From contig OV050030.1 of the NCBI GenBank assembly GCA_920105625.2, positions 318,064,789-318,128,788 of the forward strand: 64,000 nt of DNA, in the 5' to 3' direction. This document shows positions 34,149 through 46,826 of the stretch, piece by piece. Source of the stretch: Clusia tigrina (taxonomy: Eukaryota; Arthropoda; Insecta; Diptera; Clusiidae). Numbering within the stretch: the stretch's first letter is position 1; each line of letters opens with the position of its first letter. The translations under genes were made by a program, and so were the position numbers. Under the pieces are notes generated by a model. The model made no database searches. It was not told the origin of the DNA and was given only the letters and a program-made list of their open reading frames with translations.

Positions 34149-35833
34149 GAGTATATACATGTTGAATTTGAGTATGTCTCAACTAATCAAATGGTAGCTG
34201 ATATCTTGACGAAAAACCTATCTAAAGATAAAGATTGTAAACTAACTGGAAAGATGGGTATAAAATGAATGAAAGTGACTTTATACAAGAGCATGTTGAA
34301 TCTCTATATGTCGGATGACGATAATGTGCCAGCGCTTTTGAATGCATTTACTGACATCGTAGAGAAGTTGTCCGAAGTGGGCATTGAACTAGGAAACAAA
34401 CTGTTGGCCATTATACTCTTGTCCAGTTTGCCAAAGGAGTACGAAAACTTCGTTATTGCTATGGCAACAAGGGATATTTTCCCCGAGTACAGCGCACTCA
34501 AGGTCAAACTCTTACAAGAATACGAACGCAGAGGAAAATACATCGAAACAGTGAAAAGTAGTCACCAATCATATGCCACAATAACAACAGGCGGAAAAAC
34601 AACGGCAAGTACTATAAACGGCGAAATTCAGCGATTTAAGGCGCGGCTTGTTGCCAAAGGATGCAGCCAACAGTTCGGATTAAATTATATGGAGACATTT
34701 TCATCAGTAATAAGATAAACTACCATACGAACAATATTAGCTTTGGCTGTATAACATAAAATGCATCTACATCATCTTGCTATCACTGCGGCGTATCTCA
34801 ACATTGACCTGTCTGACGAATGGTGTATGTTGCACCCAGAATGATTCATCAGCGAAAAATATCCGCATCGTGTGCTCCGATTAAACACGACAATATATGG
34901 GTTAAAGCAATCGGGGCGTGAATGGAACTCAAAACTGGATGAAGTACTAAAAAACATCGGGTTTCATCAGTGCCAGACGGAGTCATGTGTATATAAAATG
35001 ATGTTGAAAAGCAAGTTAATTCTAATAGCCGTGTACGTTGGTGATTTAATTATAGGTATGATAACTATGGTATCGCCTCAGGAGTGAGCGAAAATATGGC
35101 TACGCGGATCCAGATTGGGCTGGTGATATGAAAGATAGAAAGTGATATGCTGGCTATGTGTTCATGATGAGTAGCGGATCCGTGGCATGGGTATCGCAGA
35201 AATAGAGTACTATATCATTGAGTACAACAGAAGCAGAGTACGTGGCATTGTGTACGAGCTTTAAAGAAGCTGTTCATTTAAAGCAATTATTAACAGAGCT
35301 TGGATTCCATGAAGGAAACATGCCTATAACAATAAAAGGCGATAATCTAAGTTCTCAATCTCTTGTTAAAAATCATGTATATCATTCAAGAACAAAACAC
35401 AGATTTAAAATATCATTATGGACGTGAAGTTGCTAAAAAAACATGAATTTAAGTATGTCTCAACAAATATATGATATCTTGACGAAAAACCTGTCAAAAA
35501 ACATTGTAAACTAACTGAAATGATGGGTCTAAAATTAATTTTGTGAACTGAAATTATATTTTTGTAAATAGTTTGTAGAGGAAATTCGTATTGGGACGGA
35601 GTGGTGAAGTAGTAGAAGTATTTATATTAGTTGGCAACACGAATATCACGATCTCCTCTTTACCATTCCTTATGCTATTTTATTTTTGTTACGTTAGAAT
35701 TAAGTCTTTAATATACTGCCAATCCATTAAGTACTCTCCGCTTGGGTCATCTGCTGAGTATACATCTACTACAGTATATGTAAATGTATCTGTATATGTA
35801 TATGTATATTTTATATGGATATCTATATATATA
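34145..35833 (+). mobile_element. Copia-like fragment C2, inverted twin of C1
   Basis: Same parts in the same order as C1, on the plus strand. It begins with the pol C-terminal peptide ([19 protein letters not shown]), continues with the gag interior, RT, RNase H and again a pol C-terminus (ATATATGATATCTTGACG near 35467, MMGLK near 35520). About 300 bp follow, ending in TACATA repeats and the H6 3' end. It is almost identical to C1, including that junction. Confidence 0.82.
34150..35540 (+). pseudogene. Copia pol-end / gag / RT / RNase H remnant (C2)
   Basis: The gag frame 34269-34718 (LLAIILLSSLPKEYENFVIAM) runs straight into RT sequence IQRFKARLVAKGCSQQFG, showing the gag-to-RT deletion fused in frame. 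RT continues at 34872-35087, where the YVDD box reads YVGD (VYVGDLIIG), a lost catalytic Asp that is intact in C1. RNase H is at 35218-35427 (STTEAEYVAL). Confidence 0.82.
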
Positions 35834-35925
35834 CTAGCGAACCCCCTGCACACTTCGTAGTGCGAAACAAAATAGGAAAATATAAAATCAATTCATAGTT
35901 CATTTTAATCAGTGTTAAATAATTT

Positions 35926-36622
35926 TTATTGTAAAGGTCTGTGGTACACAACATTTTTTGTTTTTCCACTTTCGGTGTAAATATACAAAACCGATGGTTT
36001 GCCAACACGCGAACAGGCAACATACAGTTGTCCATGTGAGAAAACTGGATACTCTAAATTAGCTCCACAAATTCCTAACGATTGGCCTTGCGCCTTATTC
36101 ATAGTAACCGCAAAAGCAAGGCAAATAGGAAACTGAAGTCGTTTAAATTCAAATGGTGTGTCAGATGGAACGATTGGGATGCGTGGAATGAATACATCTT
36201 CGCCTTTGAATTTCCCAGTTAAAATAGTAGCTTCAATTACATAAGTCATCAATCTTTTAACAGCAAGTCTGTACCGTTACACAAACGGGGTAGCATAATG
36301 ATAGTGACGCCAACTTTCAATTGGAGATTATGCGGAGGCGATCCTGGTAAATCTAACGAATTCAAAAATTCTGTTAGATAATTCGCAATATCTTGTTCAT
36401 TGGATCGTTCTGCAACTTAACACGAACGTTGGTAGTAAGATTCAACGTTTTAACAAATCTCCATAAATGTGAAGATTTCAATCAAGCGTTAATTTCATCG
36501 GCAACTGTCGATCTAGGAATGACGGGCAATGTTTGTCTGAAATCGCCTGACAATAAAATTAATGCACCTCCAAATAAGCCTGAATTATCTCGAACATTTT
36601 TCATGATTCTTTCAACTGATTT
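35926..36622 (-). pseudogene. H6 helicase 3' remnant (type B derived)
   Basis: Same breakpoint, CCA deletion join (near 36400) and INA-TGA stop as H3. The final motif frame is 36252-35926 with MNKAQGQSLGICGANL and VACSRVGKPS. Confidence 0.85.
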
Positions 36623-38934
36623 CTAATGCGCCATAGTGCACTCATCCCACACAACAATATCACATGCCTGCAAAAGTTTAGCTGTTCCAGATGTTTTCGA
36701 TATATTACACGTCGGATGTTCAATAACTTGAATATTCAAAGGCAATTTCAAAGCAGAATGTGCTGTCCGTCCACCGTCCAACAAAGTTGCAGCTATGCCA
36801 GAAGAAGCCAATGCCAATGCAATTTTATTCTCAGAACGTATGGTTGCCAAAATCAAAGAAATCAAAAATGTTTTTCCGGTACCACCAGGTGCATCCAAAA
36901 AATAAAATCCACCGACTCCGCTATTGACAACTTGCATAATCGAATCATACGCCACTTTTTGTTCCAAATTTAATTTCGGACGATTATCTACAACGTATGC
37001 ATTCAACAAAACACAATCGTACTGCAACTCACGTTGTAACTCCTGCTCGAATAAAGCATGCATTGGACGATTAGGTGATGGCATTCCCAATTGAACTAAA
37101 GCCTTATTTCCAATTGCCAAACATAAATCCTCAATCATAAGTAATGCTTCATTGTAAATTTCTGGAGTAAAATCCATCACTGGATTATGATTAATTCGGC
37201 GCATTCGATTCAAAATATCTTCCGACAAAAAATCTTGATACTTTGTCCATAACTCCAACGGATTTGATGGAAAACACGTAGACAAAATTATTGCAAATAA
37301 ATTCCGAATTTGATGCGGATGAGCAACAACAGATGCATCAGCTAAAGTGTGATCCCAATGTGCATCATTTTCCAACAAATTCAATTTCTGACATGCTTCT
37401 CTGTACGTCACACATAATTCACTATCGACAGTTCTCAAATAACCAAACGATGTTGGCCCACGAACATTAACTAACAACAAACGCAAATAAAAGCACTCAG
37501 CATTATTCGGATGAACAGTGTATATTCGTCCCAAAGCATCACTCGAATACAAATTCATATGACCTGCCACACGATTTCCTTGTTTTCGTCGTTGAAATTC
37601 TTTCTTCGTTGCATTCCAAGTAAAATATGTTGGAACCTCAGCATACAACAACGTTTTGGCAAAATCATCAACTGCACACAACTTGAAAAAAGCTGTCAAT
37701 GTTGTATCTGTAGGTGATGCAGCTCTTTCAGCAGCATTTGCAGCTGTAAAATAAACACGTTGGCCATTTTCTAAGTGTACCGCAAGGTGAACGACTGTTG
37801 GATACCTCTCATGAATATGAAATGCAAATATACGCCAAATGGCTTCATTGCTGCTAATATAACGCCCCATTTGAAACCGAGTTACTTCGTCGTTTCTGTT
37901 TGGATCTGACACTCCGAAAACTGCCATATCGCTTCCTTTGTTGACATATTTGCAAATGTACTTAATTGACTTAGCAGAATTGCAATACTCGACGTTTATA
38001 TGTGCTTTGAAAACTTTCGACAACAGTGGTGAATATGGCACAATCCATCTGTTATCAACTTCAACGTCTTGATTCCGTACTTTAATCAAAGATCTACCAT
38101 GATCCTCAGTGGATCTACGACGATACAAAGGATAACCATCTTCACCAGTTACTGTATCCGATACCAAAGCTCTTGGATATCGCTTCGTACATTTGCCTTC
38201 AGCCATACATGGTGAATTAACGTTGTATTCTCCACATGGTCCATGAATCATGTTTTGAGTAGCAACTGCATATAATTCCGGATCACTCGCACAATCTGGT
38301 ATTTCGGCTGAAATAACATGATCCACCTCGTCCGGAGTGATCTTATTCACCAGCCAAGTCAAAAAATGAGCGTGAGGCAAACCACGCTTTTGCCATTCAA
38401 TGGAATACATCCAACATTTCACCTCACCAAACACCCGACTTTTCACAATTAAATTCATCAATGCCTTCAACTTTTGATTGAATACACGGGCAGTAATATC
38501 ATGCCGATCCATTGTTTTTTGCCCATCAAAAAGAAGGTCTTTCAACTCATCCCATTGAGGGTTACAGGTAAACGTGATGAAAAGATCGGGACGACCATAA
38601 TGACGAACGTAACTCATTGCGTCTTGCGCATATTCGTGCATGTGTCTCGGGCTACCTTGATATGACGATGGTAATATGATCATTTTGCCAAGATTATCAA
38701 CGTTTCCATCATTGTTTATAGCATCCCGCAAGTGAATGTACTCCTCTGAGCGCAATTTCCTCTGATTAAATCTAATGAAATTCAATCTCTCAGTCTCGAT
38801 TTTTGCATACATGTCAACGACAAATTGGTGAAGAAGTCGACGGCAATATAACAAATAATTCACTTCACCCTGCCGAACCATGAAACGATATGAATAAAAA
38901 TTCATTGCGCTTACTTTTTTTCTCGTTTCAACAC
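36623..38934 (-). pseudogene. H6 Helitron Rep-helicase exon 2, truncated by TAG
   Basis: About 770 open codons with the HUH, two-Tyr and Walker A/B motifs intact and the common TAG after DECTMAH. It carries WRIFAFH and SEDILN like H7-H9, and FGYLRT like H5. Confidence 0.88.
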
Positions 38935-39000
38935 CTAAAATCAAATTAAATTCAGTTAGAAGTTTTCAAAAATAATTTAAAAAAAATCGAACACACTAAC

Positions 39001-40059
39001 CGGAAGAGGGATTTATCATCTTAATATTGAAATGATAACCATCTTCTCCGCGGCTAAATAACAACGGATACTGCAAACCGTCATAACACCGATGAGTTTC
39101 TGATACTCGTTGAAGCTGCATATTGCGACGACGTAATACAATATCTCTCGATTTAAATTCATCTCCAATAATTACAATAGCCACTTCATCCATCGTTGGT
39201 GCATTAAACCTTCTAGCATGTTCACCAGGTGGCGTTTTATCAGCACGAATAACAATTGCATACTCGTCAGATGGCATTTGATCTAATGCTGTTTGAAATA
39301 ATCGAACTAACTCATTTTCATCATGCAACATATTCTGCAACTGTTCAACAACATCATTCCTTAAAATTGATGAAATGTCACAACGACGATTGGTTTCAAC
39401 AGTCGAGTTACCCACAAAGTATATTTGTAAAAATTGATAGCTTTGATCTGGGAGTGGTAACAAAGAACCAAGTCGATGGTAAACTTGGCCTTGAATCTGT
39501 TGAATACCAAAATTTTTGCAACCGTACATATTGTTATTATCAAAACAAACATGATATATGTCATTCACCGTAATTACCTTAAATGTCGGCATGAAATTAT
39601 CTCTAATAATTTTAGTGGCACCAAACGACGTCATTTGAAAACACGAATTGTACGTTTGTATGTTTGTTAAAAATGCTTTGAACTCGGAGAAGTGCCAATA
39701 ATCATTGAACGCAAAGGCTCTGGTGGTGGATTCAATTGAGGTAATTTCACTTGGCCACTTGCACAACATAATCCAGAATTTTCATGTTTAAATTTGAAAG
39801 CCTTGCAATAAACACACACAACAGACATTGTTCCAATTGAAACGACATCAAGAGACGCATAATTTAAATAAGCATCATAAGCAAATGCTGCACGTTCCAA
39901 AACAATTCTTGGGTTTCTCGATGCTCTCAAACGTCTCATTCCAGCTCTTACAGCTGCATTTACATTAGCACGCTGTGCATCGCTTTGCGCAGCTCTACTC
40001 GCCACAGATGACCTAGCAGTAGCTGTACGACGCCCAAGTTGGCTACGACGACGGGTCAT
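39001..40059 (-). pseudogene. H6 Helitron Rep exon 1, frameshifted
   Basis: N-terminal frame 40059-39667 and Rep frame to 39001 with the shared five-T break; the intron is 38935-39000. No other lesion is seen. Confidence 0.85.
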
Positions 40060-41136
40060 TTCAATAGTTCACAGATTAAATTGTAATATATCTAAACAAA
40101 TCCAAACTAAAAAATTAACTTTTCATTAATTTTTTCCACAACTAATCGTTTGTTATAGGACATGATTCAATCAAAGAATTACCAATTTTAAAAATATATA
40201 CAGCTCTGAACACAGCAAACGTTGTGATTCACACACAAAAAATCCAATAAAATGCTCAGAATGGTAAATGCCAAAAATGTAATAAATTGCTAAAATAAAA
40301 TACAACACACTCTTAAATCAATTGAAATTTTAAATTCACTCGAAATCAAAACGTTGATAAATTTCCTACATACATTCACACACACGTACCGCAGCAACTA
40401 TTGTTGTGCCTAAACGGCCAAAAATCCAATTTGAATGCTTAAAATGTTCACACCTATTAATAGCAAAAATCAAGCAGCAATTGTTGTGATTAAACATCCA
40501 AAAATCCAATAAAATTCTCAAAATGTAACAAACTCCATCCACCAGTTGAGATTCCACTCGAATAATATATCCACTTTTGTAAACAAACAACAGGTTGATA
40601 CCAAATGAACTGTAATTCCAATGTGTTCCAATCAGACTATTGTCAAATTACTTTCCACGTTCCATTTACTGTAACTCTCACAAAATATAAACAGCTGACT
40701 TGATATCGATGTATGTTTACACTCTCAAAACTGATACACAATTCAACAACTTCAAAGCAAAATGAAATTTTTTTATTTGAAAATTCAATTAAATTTCGTT
40801 CATTTGTCGTATGACCATTTTTTCCCTTTGTTATTGGTTGCGTGCTATTTTGATTGCTATTTCCAACAAATATAGCGCGTATGTACACAATTTGAACTGC
40901 ATAAAATTCATACATTTACTTTTCATATCAATTAAAATCAAATTTGCAACAAAAAAAATTTCCAATAGGTCCAAAACCCTTCACATTTTCAACCATTTTT
41001 AACCATTTTTAACCATTTTTAAAACCATCTAGAGAACGTACCCTACAAAATGGTATCGGCCGAACCCAATTTACCCAGCCGAACTCTCATACACTCGTCA
41101 CAAACAGATTTGACAACATTTTTTTATATATATAGA

Positions 41137-41234
41137 TATACATATAAATTTACATATAAATATTCATATACATTTACTTATACATATATATATACATATA
41201 CATATACGTATACAAAGCATATACATATCCATAT
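41137..41234. repeat. TACATA-type microsatellite
   Basis: TACATA/TATACA repeats with substitutions between the 5' end of H6 and the LTR; the last four bases (ATAT) are a possible target duplication of the LTR. Confidence 0.8.
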
Positions 41235-42585
41235 TGTAACGACTCCTTTTTTTTGCTGGGGTAGGCTCAGCGGCTTCCAGGGGTCGTGTACAGAAAATTT
41301 ATATATTGAATTCCACCAGGGTTATTATAGTTTAAATTTCTTTATTTATTTAAAACATTTTAATAAAATTTACTACTACGGACTTAGTTAGTCCTTACAA
41401 TAATAATCAATTGATCTTATGTCTATCACTTGGGGTATTACTCTTCGCGTGCCTAGCTACCATTTCATTTTGTTGTCCTTGTCCCTATAGGCGAACTGTC
41501 ACGTTGCAGATCTATGTGTCTCAGTGAGAAAACGATTTAAAACCAGATGTTCTCACTGAGGCTTTAAGTTCTGGTAGCGTATGGGTCTTAGCGAGAAAAC
41601 GATTGAAAACCAGATGTTCTCGCTAAGTCCTCAAGTTCTCGTAGCGTATGTTACTTAGTGAGAAAAATATTGAAAACCAGATGTTCTCACTAAGTCTCTA
41701 AGTCTCTGTATCGTTTGTGTCTCAGTGAGAAAACGATTGAAAACCAGATGTTCTCACTGAGTTCGTAGCGTATGTGTCTAGTAGAATAGGTGTTGTCCAG
41801 TCGGCGGTATGTAGAAAATTAGATATAATCTCATTGACGGCAAGCAAAAGAGCAGGTACGATGTCGTCGGCGGTGTGCAACAAAAGAGACCTACTCCTCG
41901 AACGACACGGCTTATATAGTCTTAAACGACCACCACTGCCAGTGTGAAGTGTTGTTGGCGGGCCGTTGTTTGAAGTTCCACTCCCGTTGGTCGGCGTCGC
42001 TTGTTGCTAAGGCATGCTCGTTGTTGTTGTAGTGGTTTGTCCTTTGATCACCTTCGCCGCTTTGTTGTTGTTCTTCTGTTTGTTGTTGTCCTGATCATTT
42101 GTCCTTTGGTAACCTTCAATAGCGTTTTGTTATTGTGGACATTTGCCCTTCGTTCACCTTTGCAGCTTTGTCCATCACTCAATTATTTTATGTATAATTT
42201 TCTTCTTTTCCTCTTTGTGCTTTGTCCGTACTGGTGGCATGCGTAGCGATCGTTCTGTCGTGCTACTTTTGTGTTTTGTATTCGTTTCTACATGTCGCTG
42301 ATATATTCTTTAGTGAACGAACGTATTTGGCAAGCTCGGTTCCTACTGGGTACTCAACTTCTGGGATTTGCTTGTATTTGTTGTAATAATCCATGTGTGT
42401 GTGTCTCTTTGAGTTGGAATTAATTCAATGTTGCGTTGCATTAGTCGTGTAGGCTTTTGCTATTTTTCTTAAATGCCATACTTGGGTTTGTTTCTCATAG
42501 CGTGTGTGTGCATATAGGTTCCTAAACTGCGCTCGTTGGTTTAGTTGTGAGGCAAAATTTATGTTTGTAAATTTTGGTTCTCACA
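41235..42585 (-). mobile_element. Probable solo LTR of a retrotransposon, 1.35 kb
   Basis: On the minus strand it begins TGTGAGAACC and ends GGAGTCGTTACA (TG..CA, short TGT/ACA inverted ends). ATAT flanks both sides (41231-41234, 42586-42589), compatible with a 4-bp target duplication, though the AT-rich context makes this weak. Minus-strand signals: a TATA box TATATAAG at 41918-41911 and AATAAA at 41350-41341, about 110 bp before the end. This gives the order U3, R, U5. No coding region, primer-binding site or second LTR is present, hence solo. Small open frames here are not convincing. Confidence 0.6.
41520..41761. repeat. Four tandem 67-bp units, each with an 11-bp stem and 19-nt loop
   Basis: Stems: 41520-41530/41550-41560, 41587-41597/41617-41627, 41654-41664/41684-41694 and 41721-41731/41751-41761. 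Starts are exactly 67 bp apart, loops are all 19 nt, spacers all 26 nt. Left arms read CTCAGTGAGAA, CTTAGCGAGAA, CTTAGTGAGAA and CTCAGTGAGAA; the right arms are perfect complements in every unit. At arm positions 3 and 6 the base differs between units, and the partner changes with it. The loop end GAAAACCAGATG is constant in units 2-4 (one base different in unit 1). The array lies between the TATA box and the poly(A) signal of the LTR, so it would be transcribed. Confidence 0.95.
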
Positions 42586-42692
42586 ATATATATATATATA
42601 CTAGCGAACCCCCTGCACACTTCGTAGTGCGAAACAAAATAGGAAAATATAAAATCAATTCATAGTTCATTTTAATCAGTGTTAAATAATTT

Positions 42693-43389
42693 TTATTGTA
42701 AAGGTCTGTGGTACACAACATTTTTTGTTTTTCCACTTTCGGTGTAAATATACAAAACCGATGGTTTGCCAACACGCGAACAGGCAACATACAGTTGTCC
42801 ATGTGAGAAAACTGGATACTCTAAATTAGCTCCACAAATTCCTAACGATTGGCCTTGCGCCTTATTCATAGTAACCGCAAAAGCAAGGCAAATAGGAAAC
42901 TGAAGTCGTTTAAATTCAAATGGTGTGTCAGATGGAACGATTGGGATGCGTGGAATGAATACATCTTCGCCTTTGAATTTCCCAGTTAAAATAGTAGCTT
43001 CAATTACATAAGTCATCAATCTTTTAACAGCAAGTCTGTACCGTTACACAAACGGGGTAGCATAATGATAGTGACGCCAACTTTCAATTGGAGATTATGC
43101 GGAGGCGATCCTGGTAAATCTAACGAATTCAAAAATTCTGTTAGATAATTCGCAATATCTTGTTCATTGGATCGTTCTGCAACTTAACACGAACGTTGGT
43201 AGTAAGATTCAACGTTTTAACAAATCTCCATAAATGTGAAGATTTCAATCAAGCGTTAATTTCATCGGCAACTGTCGATCTAGGAATGACGGGCAATGTT
43301 TGTCTGAAATCGCCTGACAATAAAATTAATGCACCTCCAAATAAGCCTGAATTATCTCGAACATTTTTCATGATTCTTTCAACTGATTT
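42693..43389 (-). pseudogene. H7 helicase 3' remnant (type B derived)
   Basis: Same breakpoint and deletion as H3; the final-motif frame is 43019-42693. Confidence 0.85.
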
Positions 43390-45701
43390 CTAATGCGCCA
43401 TAGTGCACTCATCCCACACAACAATATCACATGCCTGCAAAAGTTTAGCTGTTCCAGATGTTTTCGATATATTACACGTCGGATGTTCAATAACTTGAAT
43501 ATTCAAAGGCAATTTCAAAGCAGAATGTGCTGTCCGTCCACCGTCCAACAAAGTTGCAGCTATGCCAGAAGAAGCCAATGCCAATGCAATTTTATTCTCA
43601 GAACGTATGGTTGCCAAAATCAAAGAAATCAAAAATGTTTTTCCGGTACCACCAGGTGCATCCAAAAAATAAAATCCACCGACTCCGCTATTGACAACTT
43701 GCATAATCGAATCATACGCCACTTTTTGTTCCAAATTTAATTTCGGACGATTATCTACAACGTATGCATTCAACAAAACACAATCGTACTGCAACTCACG
43801 TTGTAACTCCTGCTCGAATAAAGCATGCATTGGACGATTAGGTGATGGCATTCCCAATTGAACTAAAGCCTTATTTCCAATTGCCAAACATAAATCCTCA
43901 ATCATAAGTAATGCTTCATTGTAAATTTCTGGAGTAAAATCCATCACTGGATTATGATTAATTCGGCGCATTCGATTCAAAATATCTTCCGACAAAAAAT
44001 CTTGATACTTTGTCCATAACTCCAACGGATTTGATGGAAAACACGTAGACAAAATTATTGCAAATAAATTCCGAATTTGATGCGGATGAGCAACAACAGA
44101 TGCATCAGCTAAAGTGTGATCCCAATGTGCATCATTTTCCAACAAATTCAATTTCTGACATGCTTCTCTGTACGTCACACATAATTCACTATCGACAGTT
44201 CTCAAATCACCAAACGATGTTGGCCCACGAACATTAACTAACAACAAACGCAAATAAAAGCACTCAGCATTATTCGGATGAACAGTGTATATTCGTCCCA
44301 AAGCATCACTCGAATACAAATTCATATGACCTGCCACATGATTTCCTTGTTTTCGTCGTTGAAATTCTTTCTTCGTTGCATTCCAAGTAAAATATGTTGG
44401 AACCTCAGCATACAACAACGTTTTGGCAAAATCATCAACTGCACACAACTTGAAAAAAGCTGTCAATGTTGTATCTGTAGGTGATGCAGCTCTTTCAGCA
44501 GCATTTGCAGCTGTAAAATAAACACGTTGGCCATTTTCTAAGTGTACCGCAAGGTGAACGACTGTTGGATACCTCTCATGAATATGAAATGCAAATATAC
44601 GCCAAATGGCTTCATTGCTGCTAATATAACGCCCCATTTGAAACCGAGTTACTTCGTCGTTTCTGTTTGGATCTGACACTCCGAAAACTGCCATATCGCT
44701 TCCTTTGTTGACATATTTGCAAATGTACTTAATTGACTTAGCAGAATTGCAATACTCGACGTTTATATGTGCTTTGAAAACTTTCGACAACAGTGGTGAA
44801 TATGGCACAATCCATCTGTTATCAACTTCAACGTCTTGATTCCGTACTTTAATCAAAGATCTACCATGATCCTCAGTGGATCTACGACGATACAAAGGAT
44901 AACCATCTTCACCAGTTACTGTATCCGATACCAAAGCTCTTGGATATCGCTTCGTACATTTGCCTTCAGCCATACATGGTGAATTAACGTTGTATTCTCC
45001 ACATGGTCCATGAATCATGTTTTGAGTAGCAACTGCATATAATTCCGGATCACTCGCACAATCTGGTATTTCGGCTGAAATAACATGATCCACCTCGTCC
45101 GGAGTGATCTTATTCACCAGCCAAGTCAAAAAATGAGCGTGAGGCAAACCACGCTTTTGCCATTCAATGGAATACATCCAACATTTCACCTCACCAAACA
45201 CCCGACTTTTCACAATTAAATTCATCAATGCCTTCAACTTTTGATTGAATACACGGGCAGTAATATCATGCCGATCCATTGTTTTTTGCCCATCAAAAAG
45301 AAGGTCTTTCAACTCATCCCATTGAGGGTTACAGGTAAACGTGATGAAAAGATCGGGACGACCATAATGACGAACGTAACTCATTGCGTCTTGCGCATAT
45401 TCGTGCATGTGTCTCGGGCTACCTTGATATGACGATGGTAATATGATCATTTTGCCAAGATTATCAACGTTTCCATCATTGTTTATAGCATCCCGCAAGT
45501 GAATGTACTCCTCTGAGCGCAATTTCCTCTGATTAAATCTAATGAAATTCAATCTCTCAGTCTCGATTTTTGCATACATGTCAACGACAAATTGGTGAAG
45601 AAGTCGACGGCAATATAACAAATAATTCACTTCACCCTGCCGAACCATGAAACGATATGAATAAAAATTCATTGCGCTTACTTTTTTTCTCGTTTCAACA
45701 C
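43390..45701 (-). pseudogene. H7 Helitron Rep-helicase exon 2, truncated by TAG
   Basis: Open up to the shared TAG after Walker B. A private change KQGNHVAGH (others KQGNRVAGH) is present; FGDLRT, WRIFAFH and SEDILN variants. Confidence 0.88.
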
Positions 45702-45767
45702 CTAAAATCAAATTAAATTCAGTTAGAAGTTTTCACAAATAATTAAAAAAAAATCGAACACACTAAC

Positions 45768-46826
45768 CGGAAGAGGGATTTATCATCTTAATATTGAAAT
45801 GATAACCATCTTCTCCGCGGCTAAATAACAACGGATACTGCAAACCGTCATAACACCGATGAGTTTCTGATACTCGTTGAAGCTGCATATTGCGACGACG
45901 TAATACAATATCTCTCGATTTAAATTCATCTCCAATAATTACAATAGCCACTTCATCCATCGTTGGTGCATTAAACCTTCTAGCATGTTCACCAGGTGGC
46001 GTTTTATCAGCACGAATAACAATTGCATACTCGTCAGATGGCATTTGATCTAATGCTGTTTGAAATAATCGAACTAACTCATTTTCATCATGCAACATAT
46101 TCTGCAACTGTTCAACAACATCATTCCTCAAAATTGATGAAATGTCACAACGACGATTGGTTTCAACAGTCGAGTTACCCACAAAGTATATTTGTAAAAA
46201 TTGATAGCTTTGATCTGGGAGTGGTAACAAAGAACCAAGTCGATGGTAAACTTGGCCTTGAATCTGTTGAATACCAAAATTTTTGCAACCGTACATATTG
46301 TTATTATCAAAACAAACATGATATATGTCATTCACCGTAATTACCTTAAATGTCGGCATGAAATTATCTCTAATAATTTTAGTGGCACCAAACGACGTCA
46401 TTTGAAAACACGAATTGTACGTTTGTATGTTTGTTAAAAATGCTTTGAACTCGGAGAAGTGCCAATAATCATTGAACGCAAAGGCTCTGGTGGTGGATTC
46501 AATTGAGGTAATTTCACTTGGCCACTTGCACAACATAATCCAGAATTTTCATGTTTAAATTTGAAAGCCTTGCAATAAACACACACAACAGACATTGTTC
46601 CAATTGAAACGACATCAAGAGACGCATAATTTAAATAAGCATCATAAGCAAATGCTGCACGTTCCAAAACAATTCTTGGGTTTCTCGATGCTCTCAAACG
46701 TCTCATTCCAGCTCTTACAGCTGCATTTACATTAGCACGCTGTGCATCGCTTTGCGCAGCTCTACTCGCCACAGATGACCTAGCAGTAGCTGTACGACGC
46801 CCAAGTTGGCTACGACGACGGGTCAT
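45768..46826 (-). pseudogene. H7 Helitron Rep exon 1, frameshifted
   Basis: N-terminal frame 46826-46434 and Rep frame to 45768; the intron is 45702-45767. Only the shared five-T break is present. Confidence 0.85.

Larger units (their letters stand above)
35834..41136 (-). mobile_element. Helitron H6 (type R chimera)
   Basis: CTAG end at 35834-35837, TC end at 41136-41135. It is the only R copy whose 3' flank is the same copia fragment that flanks H2. It also shares the FGYLRT variant with type A H5 (other R copies FGDLRT). Near the 5' end it lacks about 30 bp (CACTC..AAAA, near 40981) and carries a triplicated ACCATTTTTA, also seen in H7. Confidence 0.92.

Noticed and set aside
41520..41761. 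CRISPR-like regular spacing of the 67-bp repeat array
   Set aside because: The spacers are themselves related, there are only four units, no cas gene is present and the context is eukaryotic retroelement DNA.
42001..42246. 81-codon Leu/Val-rich frame in the LTR
   Set aside because: It reads through GTT-rich low-complexity sequence on the strand opposite to the LTR transcript; no start context or homology.
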